64,000 nt of DNA from Cryptomeria japonica (taxonomy: Eukaryota > Streptophyta > Pinopsida > Cupressales > Cupressaceae), in contig NC_081407.1 in assembly GCF_030272615.1 (NCBI RefSeq), positions 150,969,744 through 151,033,743 of the forward strand, given 5' to 3'. Below, one piece after another: positions 1-11,835 of the stretch. The position numbers and the translations under genes are program-made. Within the stretch, counting starts at the first letter, position 1; each line of letters opens with the position of its first letter. Under the pieces are notes generated by a model. That model saw nothing but the letters and a program-made list of their open reading frames with translations. It made no database searches and was not told where the DNA came from.

Positions 1-950
1 TTATTACACACAATCGAATCCAGAAAAATAAACTAGTATACAAAATGGATTGTGGAAATCTCATAGCTTAAAAGAACAAGTATATTTTGTGTTTGGCACA
101 CTTGTGCAAAAGAGTTTGTCAAGTGGTCCTACTTATAACACACACTATCCTCTCCCTTAGCTTTTGTGGTCCTAGGTGCAAGAGAAAAGTGTTAGTAACA
201 CTCAAGTTTTATCTTTTTAAGGGAGGCCTGCCAAGAGAAAAATCACTCTTGGGAACGACCTCGCGCGGTAAATCTTTTGAGCCACTATAGAAATCAGGTG
301 AGAGCGAAAGTTGTAGCCTTGGGTATAGTTGTTCCTATAGTGTAACTTGGCGAAATGACAAATGGACCCCACCACAAGTTACAAGGCTCTTAACTGAGTC
401 ACTGCAGAATGAACTTATGTCCAAAAACATCAAAAATTACTAAACACCTTTAAGTAGTAGCCCACCCATTCTATTGATTGAGGATATTTGTGATACAATT
501 TAGTGCAAGAGCATAGATGGTTTTGCTCCCAAGATACTCACCATACATATTTCCTTGAGTAGAAACATAGCTTTTTGAAAAGTCACTTGTGGCTTGATGA
601 AAGTGATGACTCCCCGATCATAGGGATCATCTATTTGTTATGCTCATGCAAGACTTAGTATATCGCATCCTTACCTGCCACGGTGGGATTCATAAGGTAT
701 GTAGTACCAGAGTCAAATAAATATCAAGATGTGGGCTGTATTTATTGCAACTGGCCATTTGACCTTAGGGATAAAAAGTGTTTGAAGTGTTTTCATTTTT
801 GAGTCAAGACTAGTGCAAATTGAGCCGACTTCAGGCTTTGGAAAACACCTAAAATACATTTGAAGGAAAGGGTCATAAAAAGTCCACGGATTGGGTTGAT
901 CTAGACCCATACTTATTTGTGCCTTTTCGAGGCAACATTCTTGTGTTTGT
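1..950. other. Leader region of the Tat element, no gene seen
   Basis: No ORF with recognisable similarity and no match to the 3' LTR beginning at 14974 were seen here. By position it is the untranslated leader between the missing 5' LTR and gag. Long leaders are usual in Tat elements. I could not identify a primer-binding site. Confidence 0.4.
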
Positions 951-1463
951 GTGCTTGCTTTTTTTTCTTGTCAAAGAAAAATCAAAAATCAATTCCAAGA
1001 ACAAGTATTCATCCTATATAAACATTTTCAAAAAAACCAACAAAAGATCAAAAACAAAGAGCAAATAGTATCAAACTATATGACCATTCTTCACATCTTG
1101 AGAAAGAAGAATCTTCATCAACACATCAACTTGAAGAAAAGACCATTGAGTTCAAAGGCTCTTATCAAAAGGAGGAAATTATTCTATCTTAATAGACAAA
1201 TCTTTGTCTCTCATAGAGCCTTCTTACGTCACATGCGTCTTTATCTTCAAGGGAAATCAAATGAATTTGATCCAGAGTCATTAAACCACAGAGCTTTTAC
1301 ACAATATCGAGCTTTGAATTATCACAAAAACAAATAAGGGAAGATCAATCCTGACTTCTTTCCAGACATTTGCATCACATATAACATAGCTCGGGAAGAA
1401 CCACCAACTCTCGAAAGAGAAGAGGAAGAATTTGTCCCATATGTGACACAAAGCTTTTATTGA
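951..1463 (+). pseudogene. Small ORF upstream of gag in the Tat element (possible ORF1), one stop
   Basis: Frame 3 stays open for about 170 codons, apart from one TAA at 1335-1337. It ends with TGA at 1461. The first ATG inside it is at 1080, and no ATG is near the left edge, so the true start is unsure. The product would be rich in Lys, Arg and His in its first two thirds and acidic near the end (EREEEEF). I do not recognise a domain. Some Tat-lineage elements (Ogre type) are known to carry an extra ORF of unknown function between the 5' LTR and gag. The position fits, but that link is inference. The TAA could come from a CAA codon, as with the stops in gag-pol. It may also be a chance open frame in A-rich leader DNA. 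Confidence 0.3.
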
Positions 1464-1896
1464 AGTTAAACATTTCATCCATTATCATATCCATATCTCA
1501 TCAACTCCATTCCAACTCTCAAAACACCCAAAGGTTTTTGTCTTAAGTTCTATTCTAATATTGCTTGAATCAAACACAAAACATCACTTTTTAGAGTGTC
1601 TCTACATCTAGGATAAACTTGTCCTAAGAGACATTTTGACGCAGGTTAAAACTAGTCTATGAGTGAATCCTCTCATTACTAGGTAGTTGAGTCTGTAACA
1701 CATCTCAAATTCCTCTAAACCTTATCACATCAAACCTTATAAAAAACAACAAGCAAATCAAGAAGAAAACTTTGGTCACATCTACCTTTAAGTTCTAGAG
1801 ATCCATATGCAACACACCACACCAACCATAAATCTCTCATTTCATCAACAAATCATCATCATTTTCACCCAACTCCAACAAAAACTTATAAACAAA

Positions 1897-3900
1897 ATGG
1901 CTCATACCAGATCACGATCTAGACAGCAAGAAATTGAAGAGGAAGAGGAAGAAAATATCAATGAGTTTCAAGAAGCCCTTGGAGGAAATATAAATGATGA
2001 AAATCCAGGCACTCCTACTCCTGCGGCAATAGAAAGGGCGTAACACAACCCTCTCCTCAATAGACTTTTTGATGAGATACTCAAGAGTAATGTTGATGCT
2101 CACTTTTTAAGACTTGCTTAAGAAGGGGCTAAACTACCCTCTGACTTTGATGTTGCACAACTAAGGCAAGCATCAGAACGTCAAAGTCGCAATGATGATG
2201 AAAGAGGTCGAGAACACATTAGATACAACTTTTGTCAAGGTAATCCCCCACCTCCTCCTCCTCTGAATGACATATAAATGTTGCGACAACAAGTTGAGAA
2301 TCTCACCCAACAACTTCATAGTGGTGTAAAAAGCAATCAATTTTCACTCAATGAAATTTGTCCCTATCCCTTTGATAGGAATCTTCATATGCCACCTTTT
2401 TCGCGAGGGTTTGAAACACCCAAGTTTGAAAAGTATAGAGGAAAGGGAGATCCTCATGATCATGTTAGAGAATTCCATTCAGCTTGCCTCAAAGTGGCAT
2501 ACGAGGATACATACCTAATGAGCCTTTTTCCCCAAAGCTTGGGAGGAACAACCACATCATGGTTTTCCCGATTACCAGGTGGCATTAGGACCTTCAAAGA
2601 GCTAGCCCAGAAGTTTCTGGCACATTACTCACACAACATTGAATGTGATATCACCATGGTTGATCTATGTAACACTAAACAAAAACCAGGAGAACTATTT
2701 TCAGTCTTTCTGCAACGATGGTGTCAAATGTCTAGCAGACATTCTCTTTAGTTACCTAAACAAGAACTAGTGGAAATATTTATTTCCAACTTAAATGACG
2801 AAATGGAATTTCACCTCGACGTGAAAGACACGGATTCTTTCAATGACATGATCACGAAAGGCTTGAAATGTGAGTGCGCTCTCATCAAGAAAGGACTTAT
2901 CAAAATCTACAATGAACCAAAGGATGGCCCTCGTCCATGCTTCAATAGTGACAAGCCTAACTTCTGGAGCAAAAATAAAAACGTCGTCAACGACGGGGTT
3001 GTGGATGCAAGAACTATCAAACGTGCACAACCTATGGTTCGATTTGTAGGACAGAACCCCCCACCCAAGAATAACACAGTCACTCCTCCAAATCAAGGCC
3101 GCACCACATCTCAAGATGAATCCAGACAACGTCAGCAAAATTTTAAACCAAAGTGAACATACACTCCCTTAGGGGAACCCATCAAAGCAGTGTTACATCA
3201 GTTGGTTTCTCAAAATCTGGTGACCTTGCCCAAAACATCAAATTATGAACCTCAAGTCAAACCTTCATGGTGGAGGGATACTGAACATTGTGATTTCCAT
3301 CAAGGGAAAGGACATAAGACAAGCGATTGTCACAGATTGAAAGATCTTATTCAGGATCTTATTGACCGAGGTGAAATCAAAATCGAAGGACATGACCCAA
3401 AGACAACAAACAATGATCATCTCATGTTTAAAAATTCACTTCCATCACATGATCAAAGGGGTCCTTCCACTTCAAGGAGAAACACAGATACCACCAATTA
3501 TACGCAAGCCACATATAATTACACTGTGAATCACCTATACGATGCCAGTGAACGGATTGCAACTATAACCATAAAAAATCCCATCTCCATTTGTAATGTT
3601 GTTACACGTCGCAACAAGATTACCATAAAAGCAACTTCACAAGGTACCACATCTATCCCAAAGCAGTATAATCTTATGAACCAATTAGATAAAACGCCCA
3701 CACTGATATCTATCTTAGAGCTATTGCACCTATCTACATCCCATAAAACAATCTTGGATCAAGCTCTCAGAGAGGCATTAGTCCTTGCAAATTTGAACAC
3801 AGATTAGTTCCAAGCCATGGTCAAAAATCTAAGGTCATCACCTTGTCTCACTTTCTTTGAAAGTGACAATTCTTCCTTCCAACAACCTCATAACGCCTCA
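1897..3900 (+). pseudogene. gag: Tat element gag, frame intact but with six stop codons
   Basis: Gag forms the particle that packages the element RNA. The start is chosen at ATG 1897 (AACAAAATGGCT, a good plant context) rather than the in-frame ATG 1807. The product opens MAHTRSRSRQQEIEEEEEEN, with a proline run before 2275. The core from about 2400 (PYPFDRNLHMPPF, then FEKYRGKGDPHDHVREF) matches the retrotransposon gag domain of Tat elements. A CHHC knuckle, CDFHQGKGHKTSDC, lies at 3289-3330. In-frame stops are at 2041 (TAA), 2119 (TAA), 2275 (TAA), 2749 (TAG), 3154 (TGA) and 3805 (TAG). No indel is needed, since all pieces lie in frame 1. It is continuous with protease downstream, so gag and pol were one polyprotein. 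Confidence 0.85.
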
Positions 3901-5511
3901 CTACACATTGAAGGATTTATCAATCAGCATAGGATCAAGTGAGTCTTGATCGACAATGGAGCAGGCTTGAATATTTGTACACTACAATTAGTCATAGCTT
4001 TGGGATATGCGATTGAATCAGTGGATCCCCACAAGAAGATCACAATAAAAGCCTATGATGATGCAGAGCGTTCATCCAAAGGCACTATAGTGCTACCAAT
4101 CCGAGTGGGCCCTGTGGTGAAACACATCATCTGTCAAGTTTTGGACCTTCCTCTATCGTACAATTTATTGTTAGGAAGACCTTGGATACACGCCATGCAA
4201 GTCGTTCCATCCACCTACCATCAGTGTATCAAGTTCCTGCATAATGGTGTAGAAATTACAATCATGGGTGATGCAAACCTCTTTGCATATTGTCATAATA
4301 TAAGTCATCAACCAGAGATTACCATTCCCAATAATAGAGAAGCCATCTTCTCCACATTATACATAAGTCTAGCCTCTCTTTCCAGTTCACACACCACTAT
4401 ACCCAAGAAAGAGAAGCTCAAAATGAAAATAGAAGAGGAAGGTCCTGGGGAATATAATCTCAACCAACTCTTTTGTGTTGGACAAATGCCCACTTCTCCT
4501 CGAACACATGGCAAACCTCAACGGCTACTTCAAACGCCACTGGTCAAGCCAACATGTACTTTGACACCATTCATCCTTGGAAAGAGTCAAGAAGAAGAGA
4601 CCAGAGATGAGAACTTAGCAAAATGGATCTATAAAGATCCCATCACCATTGATATTCCACAAGCTAAGCTTCCCACAGATCAGTATAGCAAAGGCCTTCT
4701 CATTATGCAAAGAATGGGTTATGATGGTCAGAGTGCTCTAGGACCTTGCAAGCAAGGACGACATGAACTGCTGCAGCCGGAATTAAAGCCCAAAGATAAC
4801 ACTAGCCTAGGCTTTCAAAAGGAGATTCTTCCTAAGCTCAAATTTAAAGGGAAACCCATCAAACCACTATATCATCCTATTACAAAGAGGTCACCTTTGA
4901 TTATAAAAGCACCATCAAAAACCATCCCAACAAAACCATCTACAACACCCTTCATCCCACCAATCAAACCAGTGATACTATCAACAGCAGCAATAACATC
5001 AATAGCACCATTAACAACAGCAATTCTATCAGAACCCACAACAGTATCTACGACACCAGTAGTTCTAGTAGAATCAGCAGAGTCAACACTACCGATACTC
5101 CCCGTATCAGATTCATTGATCCCCATAATCCTTCCTGCAACACCAATCATTTCATCTACAAAACCGGTCACACCTGTAGTGTTTAACTCAAAGGACATCC
5201 TAGTATGGTATAGTAATCGGATACTGGAAAGTGACTCAGAGACTGACTCACATGAATGGGAATTTGATTCCATCCAGCTTAATACTTTCGATGAGGAAGA
5301 CACATCACTACCGCCACCCCGCAAAGACATCCCTGTTTACGGAGAAGCATAGATAAAGACCTCTTGGGTTCCTGAACTGGAAACTTCTTCCACAGACCCT
5401 ACGTCCCATCCTACACCTAATTCTGACAGGGAGAGTACCATCAACGACCTTCACCACAACATCTTAACCCTCACTGACACGTCTCACGAACTTAACCTAA
5501 TCGATGAGGTA
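3901..5511 (+). pseudogene. pro: Tat element aspartic protease with G-patch domain and Pro/Thr-rich linker
   Basis: The protease would cut the gag-pol polyprotein. The active-site motif is DNGA at 3952-3963; other retropepsins usually have DSGA or DTGA, and Tat elements vary here. A conserved LLGRPWIH follows near 4170-4193, as in retropepsin folds. At 4690-4776 lies a G-patch-like segment (GLLIMQRMGYDGQ...G...QGRHELL), a glycine-rich motif linked to RNA binding. After it comes a linker of about 130 residues rich in Pro, Thr, Ser and Ile (about 4,900-5,190). Stops are TGA at 3940, just before the active site, and TAG at 5350. The same frame continues into RT. Domain calls rest on motifs only. 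Confidence 0.8.
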
Positions 5512-6837
5512 ATGCCCATTATCCATCCCGAACTCATCGAATGGAACCAACCTAATCCCCCATGTCTTGACCTTTTCCAAAATGATGAGGTGATCATTGA
5601 CTTTTTGGAACTATGGGATAACATACCAAGCAGGGATCATAAAGTCGGATTCGCCATTGAACTTAATAGTGTAGCATACTTCGGGGCGGATGCCAAACCT
5701 TTCAGCTGCAAAAATATAACAATAAAACATGGATCTTCCAGTGAAAACCACACTATGGCACTGTTTGATCCTGCAAAAGTAAAAACAAAGAGCGTATCCA
5801 ATGGTGAAAACCTCTCAGAGGTGCCGGAGGATGAAAGGTTTGACATTCTCCCTTCTAGTACACAGCAGGAACAATCAACAATTCTCATTGAGGAAATAAA
5901 AGAATTAAATGTGGGGACTCCTGAAACTCCTCACCACATACATCTGGCATCTCCTTTAACTCCAGAGGAACAACCTAAGTTTGTAGAGTTCTTCCAGAAG
6001 TGTCAGATCAACTTTACATGGTCATATGCAGACATGCCTGGGCTTGATCTTGATTTAGTCATGCATCACCTCACCGTAGCAGAAGGAGCCAAACCTGTCA
6101 AGCAGAAGCTTTGCAAGATGCATCCTCAGATTGCAGTACTAGTCAAAGCATAACTTAAGAAACTCCTAGATGTTGGTTTTATTAGACCAATTGATTATAC
6201 AGATTGGATATCCAATATTGTGTCTGTCGGCAAACCAAATGGGGGCATTCGTATCTGTACCGACTTCAGAGATCTAAACAAAGCATGTCCTAAATATGAC
6301 TTCCCCCTACCAAACATCGACATAATAGTAGACCTAACAACAGGACATGCCATGCTTTCATTCATGGATGGCTTTTCAGGGTACAATCAGATAAAGATTG
6401 CACCAGAGGATCAACATAAGACAACCTTCACATGTCCATGGGGCACATACTGCTGGAATGTAATGCCTTTTGGTCTCAAGAATGTAGGAGCAACCTATCA
6501 ACGAGCAATGACCACCATCTTCCATGACATGATGCATACCTTAATAGAAGATTATGTTGATGACTTACTAGAAAAATCACTCACAGGAGAAGGTCATCTA
6601 GACATATTGGAGAAAATCTTTGACAGACTGGAACAATATCATGTTCGGCTCAACCCAAAGAAATGTGTCTTTGGAGTAACCTCAGGGAAGCTTCTAGGAT
6701 ATATTGTCTCAAGCAAAGGCATTGAAGTTGATCCAGCAAAGGTTAAAGCAATCATGGACATGCCACCTCCAAAGAACATCAGCCAGCTAAGGATACTACA
6801 AGGGTGGCTTCAATCTATCTGAAGATTTATTGCACAA
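5512..6837 (+). pseudogene. RT: Tat element reverse transcriptase
   Basis: RT copies the element RNA into DNA. The N-terminal part has WSYADMPGLDLDL, typical just before Ty3 RT. The fingers carry GGIRICTDFRDLNKACPKYD from about 6241. The palm has MPFGLKNVGATYQRAM and the catalytic YVDD at 6553-6564. A thumb-like segment ends near 6837. Stops are TAA at 6151 and TGA at 6820; both could arise by one C-to-T change and neither shifts the frame. All catalytic residues I can check are present, so the decay is recent compared with the other Ty3 copies in this window. Confidence 0.9.
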
Positions 6838-7400
6838 TTGGCAGATAAGTGTCACCCCTTTACACACCTGCTACATAAGAACATCCACTTTCAATGGGAT
6901 ACCAGATGCAAGCAAGCATTCCAAATGCTTAAAGATTATCTCATGAATACGCCATTACTGATCCCACCAGATCCAGGTAGGCCTTTATTACTCTATATAT
7001 CAGTAACAAGTACAACATTGGGTGTACTATTGGCACAACACAATGCAGAAGGGAAAGAGTGTGTTGTTTACTACATCTCTCGCACACTGGTTGGCTATGA
7101 ACTCAATTACACACCTATTGAGCGAGCTTGCCTAGCAGTAATCTTGGCAACCACTAAACTGAGGCACTATCTGTTGACACGTAAAGTACAGCTAATTGCA
7201 AAAATTGATCCACTCAAATACTTACTTAGCAAAGCAACATTGATAGGTCGCTTGGCCAAATGGGTGATGATTCTAAGTGAATTTGACATCGAGTATGTGG
7301 ACCATAAGGCTATCAAAGGACAAGTCATTGCAGATCAGTTAGCCGATGCTCCCCTCATAGGCGATCATCCTCTCATTTCCAATTTTCCAAGTGAAGAGAT
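6838..7400 (+). pseudogene. RNaseH: Tat element first (Ty3-type) RNase H domain, lacking the usual first Asp
   Basis: This is the standard RNase H that follows RT in Ty3 elements and removes RNA from the RNA-DNA hybrid. It is open throughout. Family landmarks are the start FQMLKDYLMNTPLLIPPDPG, then LLLYISVTSTTLGVLLAQ, then YTPIERACLAVILATTKLRH and a conserved end LSEFDIEYVDHKAIKGQ. Where active RNase H domains carry the catalytic Asp of the DAS motif, this protein has SVTST, so the domain may be inactive. In Tat elements this loss is thought to be offset by the second RNase H that follows directly. Inactivity is inferred from a single motif. Confidence 0.8.
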
Positions 7401-7860
7401 ATTCATGATCACAATAGCACAACCATGGAAACTATACTTTGATGGTTCATACACTAGGCATGGCTCGGGGGTAGGCATTCTATTTATCACACCTCAAGGT
7501 GACAACATCCCAAAGTCTTACAGGCTCACCTTTCCATGCACAAACAACATAGCAGAGTATGAGGCCTTGATCACAGGACTTGGGCTAGCCATACAATGGA
7601 AGTTACAAGAACTACAAGTATATGATGACTCCCAACTGGTCATTCGACAAGCAACTAATGAATATCAAACAAAGGATGACAAGCTCATGTCGTACAAACA
7701 AATTGTGGATAGTCTAAAGACATCATTTACTACTATCACCTTTGAACAACTACCTAGAGATCAAAATCGAGCTGCTGACGCTATGGGTACCATTGCATCT
7801 CTCCTAGATCTTCCACAGAATTCAACATGCTACGAGTTCTTGGTAGAACAACTTTGGATC
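7401..7860 (+). pseudogene. aRNH: Tat element second, archaeal-type RNase H domain
   Basis: A second, unrelated RNase H fold lies between the first RNase H and integrase. It starts with PWKLYFDGSYTRHGSGVGI; the FDGS codons are at 7438-7449 and supply the first catalytic Asp. Further landmarks are NNIAEYEALITGLGLA (catalytic Glu), VYDDSQLVIRQ (second Asp) and DQNRAADAM (final Asp). This domain defines the Tat lineage among plant Ty3 elements. The segment is fully open and in frame with its neighbours, so it is one of the best-preserved parts of the element. Confidence 0.85.
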
Positions 7861-9177
7861 CCCACTTATGATATCCCTAAAATTGAGATGATATGTCGCC
7901 TTATCGGTTTTGAATCCCCATGGTACGGTGAGTTCTACACCTACCTCCACGATCACACACTTCCTCCTAACCAATCGAATAACCAACATAAAACTTTCAT
8001 TCGCCAAACTGCTCGATATACCATTATTGTTGAAACCCTATACCGACACAGTCTTGATGGTACTCTCTTTCGATGTTTGGAACATGATGAGATAACAAAG
8101 GCCTTGGAAGAGGCACATGAAGGAATTTGTGTGACTCATGCAAGCGGTCTGTCACTAGCCAAGAAACTCCTGCGCACTGGATACTATTGGCCATCTATGG
8201 AAAAAGACTCCTACTACTTTGTCAGAAAGTGCAAAAAATGCCAAGTTAATGGAGACCTGATACATGCACCAGTATAGGAATTGCAACCAATCACAACACC
8301 ATGGCCTTTTTGTCAGTGGGGCCTTGACCTTGTGGGTAAAATCCATCTATCTTCATCTAACAGCCATAAATTCATTATTACCGCCACCGATTACTTCACA
8401 AAGTGGATCGAAGCTATTCCACTTACCCAAGTCACCGACAAGCAGATCACCTCATTCATCCTTAATTACATCATCTTCCATTATGGTGTACCCATGTCCA
8501 TCATCACAGATAATAGACTTCCATTCAAGAATCAGGATGTTCGTGAACTCTGTGAGAAATTTCACATCCAACACCACTTTTCCACTCCCTATTACCCACA
8601 AGGCAATGGTCAGGCCGAAGCATCAAACAAAAACATATTTAGAATCCTAAAGAAAATAGTCAATGATGCTAGTCGTGATTGGCACGTTCAATTAAATCCA
8701 GCACTATGGGCATACTGCACTAGCATTCAAACCCCTACAGGCGTAACTCCCTACTCACTAGTCTATGGTGCAGAAGTTATCTTACCTATCGAGGTTGAGA
8801 TACCATCTCTACGGGTTTCCTTGCACAAACTCATCGATGATGAAGCATACAGAGTATCACGTCTCCAATATTTAGAGCTACTTGATGAGAAATGACAAGC
8901 TGCATATAATCACCTCAAGGCCTATCAGCAGTGTATGAGCAGAAGCTACAATCATCGAGTCAGACCTCACACATTTGAGGTAGGTGATCTTGTTCTTTGA
9001 GAGAATCCTTGTAACCAACCAAATCGATAACATCAGGGAAAGTTTGAATCAAATTGGCTGGGTCCATATGTTATCACTGCTGTATTTGGGTCTGGGGCAT
9101 ATCAGTTGGCTACTTCAGAAGGAGAACTGCTAGCAGATCCGATCAACAACATGCACCTCAAAAGGTTTTATACATAA
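7861..9177 (+). pseudogene. INT: Tat element integrase
   Basis: Integrase inserts the DNA copy into the genome. The N-terminal HHCC zinc motif spans HEGICVTH...CKKCQ (about 8,116-8,245). The catalytic triad is Asp at 8326 (GLDLVG), Asp at 8509 (ITDN) and Glu at 8617 (QAEASN), giving exactly 35 residues between the second Asp and the Glu. Conserved PYYPQGNGQAEA and GVTPYSLVYGAE follow. The C-terminal core ends WLGPYVI...GAYQLA, with the natural stop TAA at 9175. Premature stops are TAG 8275, TGA 8893, TGA 8998 and TAA 9028. All catalytic residues are retained and the reading frame is unbroken by indels. Confidence 0.9.
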
Positions 9178-11835
9178 GCTGCATAGAGCATTAAGCTCCC
9201 ATACATATCAGAAAAACACCAAAACATTCAGAAAAATGTCTTGAAGAAAATACAAAAAACATCAAAATAGTAAAGAAAGATCATGCATCCAAATGGTGAA
9301 CAAACCACTCCGGTGGCACCTTGGGTAAGTGCGATGGTGAAAACCTAGCAAACAGGCACCACTCGTAAAGGCTATGGCTCCATTGTCTTTCAGGCTTGTT
9401 GCGATCACATTCACTACATCCACTCATCCATCCGTCCAAACCATGGCTTGTTATTGATCTGCAATTATGGATAGTACTTCATGCGTCTTGCATCTCGCTT
9501 TTTCAGAGTCATGCCTAAAAACTGGGGGCAATACCCTTAACCTATTTGATGGAAGTGGATTCTGCATTACTTGTGATTCATTGATTCTCAGTTCAAAACT
9601 ATCTCACAAAATACCAAAAGCATTCAAAACAATTATCAAAATACCAAAAACATTGAAAAACTATCTCACAAATTCCAAAAACGTCAGAAAAGATCAAACA
9701 AATCAATCAAAAACATGGCAACACTTTGTATATACAAATTTTTCAAAGAAGATACCACACAAGCATAGTGAAATAATCAAACAATGACCACTTATCCGAT
9801 CAACCAAACAATCAACATCAAAACACGCAAACTATCTTAAACAAGGATGCATCCTTTCTTACCAAAAAAACAAAGACAAAATGACATTTCTTTGACAAGA
9901 AAATTTTGTTTAAAGCTATCAAGTAATTGGTTGATTTGTCAGTTATTCATTCGTTTATATATACATCAAGTTCCTACAACATTGTTTGTGAATCTTCTGC
10001 GAATTATTCTGATGAAGTACTAGGGCATGTCCTAATGGTGTCTACGTGGGAAGTTCACTAAGCTACGTGATCTTATTCAAAACACAGTCATGGATCACTA
10101 CAGCTTGCTAACTACAGCGTATACCTCGACCATATGAGCATGAACCATTATTGAGGATCCATATTCTTTATTCATTAAATATATTGTTTACTTACAGGTA
10201 CAATGTTCTTTCTTTGATTCCTCCTACCTCATCCAAACTGGATAATGGTTTATCTCTAATTATGGTATGAACTTGTCTCAGGATATGATCAGCCCAAGAT
10301 CAAGGAGGATGATCCAAGTCATACATAAAAGGAGATGATCCTTGTCTGTTCCGCAAGCAATACTCAGGTCAACTTGATCCATTATATCAAGTTGCTTGTA
10401 TTAACTTGCTATATCAAAATTCATCTAAGGACTACTCAAGTCATCTTGAATCATTATGTCAAGCTACTTGTATTTTCTTACAACATTTTAAAGCTCAATG
10501 ATGAAAATAAAGCACTATGGATCGTCATTTCATCTCATTATATGGCATTCCGCTGCATATCACCCATCCATTTACTCATTCATTATTCATATACATAGTT
10601 TCGTGTGCAAATGTGAACAAAAATTAATGTGAATAACTATGTGAAAATTGAGCTAGTCTTGGAAACAATCACGATGGAGTACTCTGATACATCATCAAGT
10701 GCATCATGCAAAGTCTAAACAACCTTGCATTCATCTATCATAATCACATCATCATTTCATTACATTTAGTTGCATTTGCATTGATCTTTAGCCATTCATT
10801 AGCGTACATTAAATATCATTTAGTTGCATTTACATCAAGTGCATTTCATATCATTTAGTTGCATACAATTACATATAGTTCATTATCATTTATTGACATT
10901 AGTCTTATTATATCATTTCATCATTGCATAAATCATGACATTTAGATTCATCCATATAATAAATTCTCCTTGATTGTGTTAGCCATTACTATGCGTTCAT
11001 TTAGTGTCAGTTGCCAATCATCATCATTTATCATCATTTATCGTTGCATGCATCTCTTTATCTATCCATTAGTTAAGTGAATTCATTTATCCATTTAGTA
11101 TATTTTCATACTCATTCAATGCATTTCATTTTAGGATTCATTACAAACATGCATTCATTCTACTTTTTAAAATTGCATTAAGGTGCGGTTATTCATAAGT
11201 TGCATTATCATTTCACTTCATCATATTTTCCGACATTTAGAATCATCAACAAAATCATTGGCCTTAACATTGGTTCATACATTATCCATATTACATTCAT
11301 TTAACAAACCATCTAAATGCATTTACATATATACATCATTCATTTACTGCATAAAATCCTAAAATCCTAAAATCATTATCTCATTGTCTCATCAAAATCC
11401 AAACAAAGTACCATCATAATCATCATTTTATTATGCATACATAATCATCAGGGCATTACATACATAAGGCATTACATCATCGACACATCATACACACACA
11501 CATAAACCTGCATATACATGGTAGCATCACATCATACAATATGCATATAGACATCATATAGGCATACATCATCATGAGACATACATATAGGAATCATCTC
11601 ATAAACACATACATATAGCAAAGTACAAATATCCATCTAAGCATAACTCATAAAATCATCATCAAAGCATAAAATCCATCCATATCAACATGCATCTCAT
11701 CACAAAATATAGGATCTCCTCATATATATCATCTCATGTATCAGAGTACAATGAAGTCCAAAAAATCGGCTACCAAGAACCATCCAAGACACAGTCCAAA
11801 ATAACAATATAAATACATGCATACAAAATGCTCTC
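9178..11835. other. 3' spacer of the Tat element, non-coding and low complexity
   Basis: No gene is seen. Near 9518-9531 lies AAACTGGGGGCAATAC, a G-rich string of the kind often found just after pol in Tat/Athila elements. From about 10,700 to 11,760 the DNA is dominated by CATT, CATCA and CATA words (degenerate simple sequence). An open frame at 9467-9787 shows no similarity I recognise. Confidence 0.5.
10700..11760. repeat. Degenerate CATT/CATCA low-complexity tract
   Basis: About 1 kb is almost depleted in G and made of irregular repeats such as CATTTAGTTGCATTT and CATCATTT, with no fixed period. It lies inside the Tat spacer, just downstream (in antisense reading) of the antisense gene. 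Confidence 0.7.

Noticed and set aside
9467-9787. 106-codon ORF after Tat integrase, possible envelope-like gene
   Set aside because: No signal peptide, no membrane segment and low complexity in its second half; no support for an env function.
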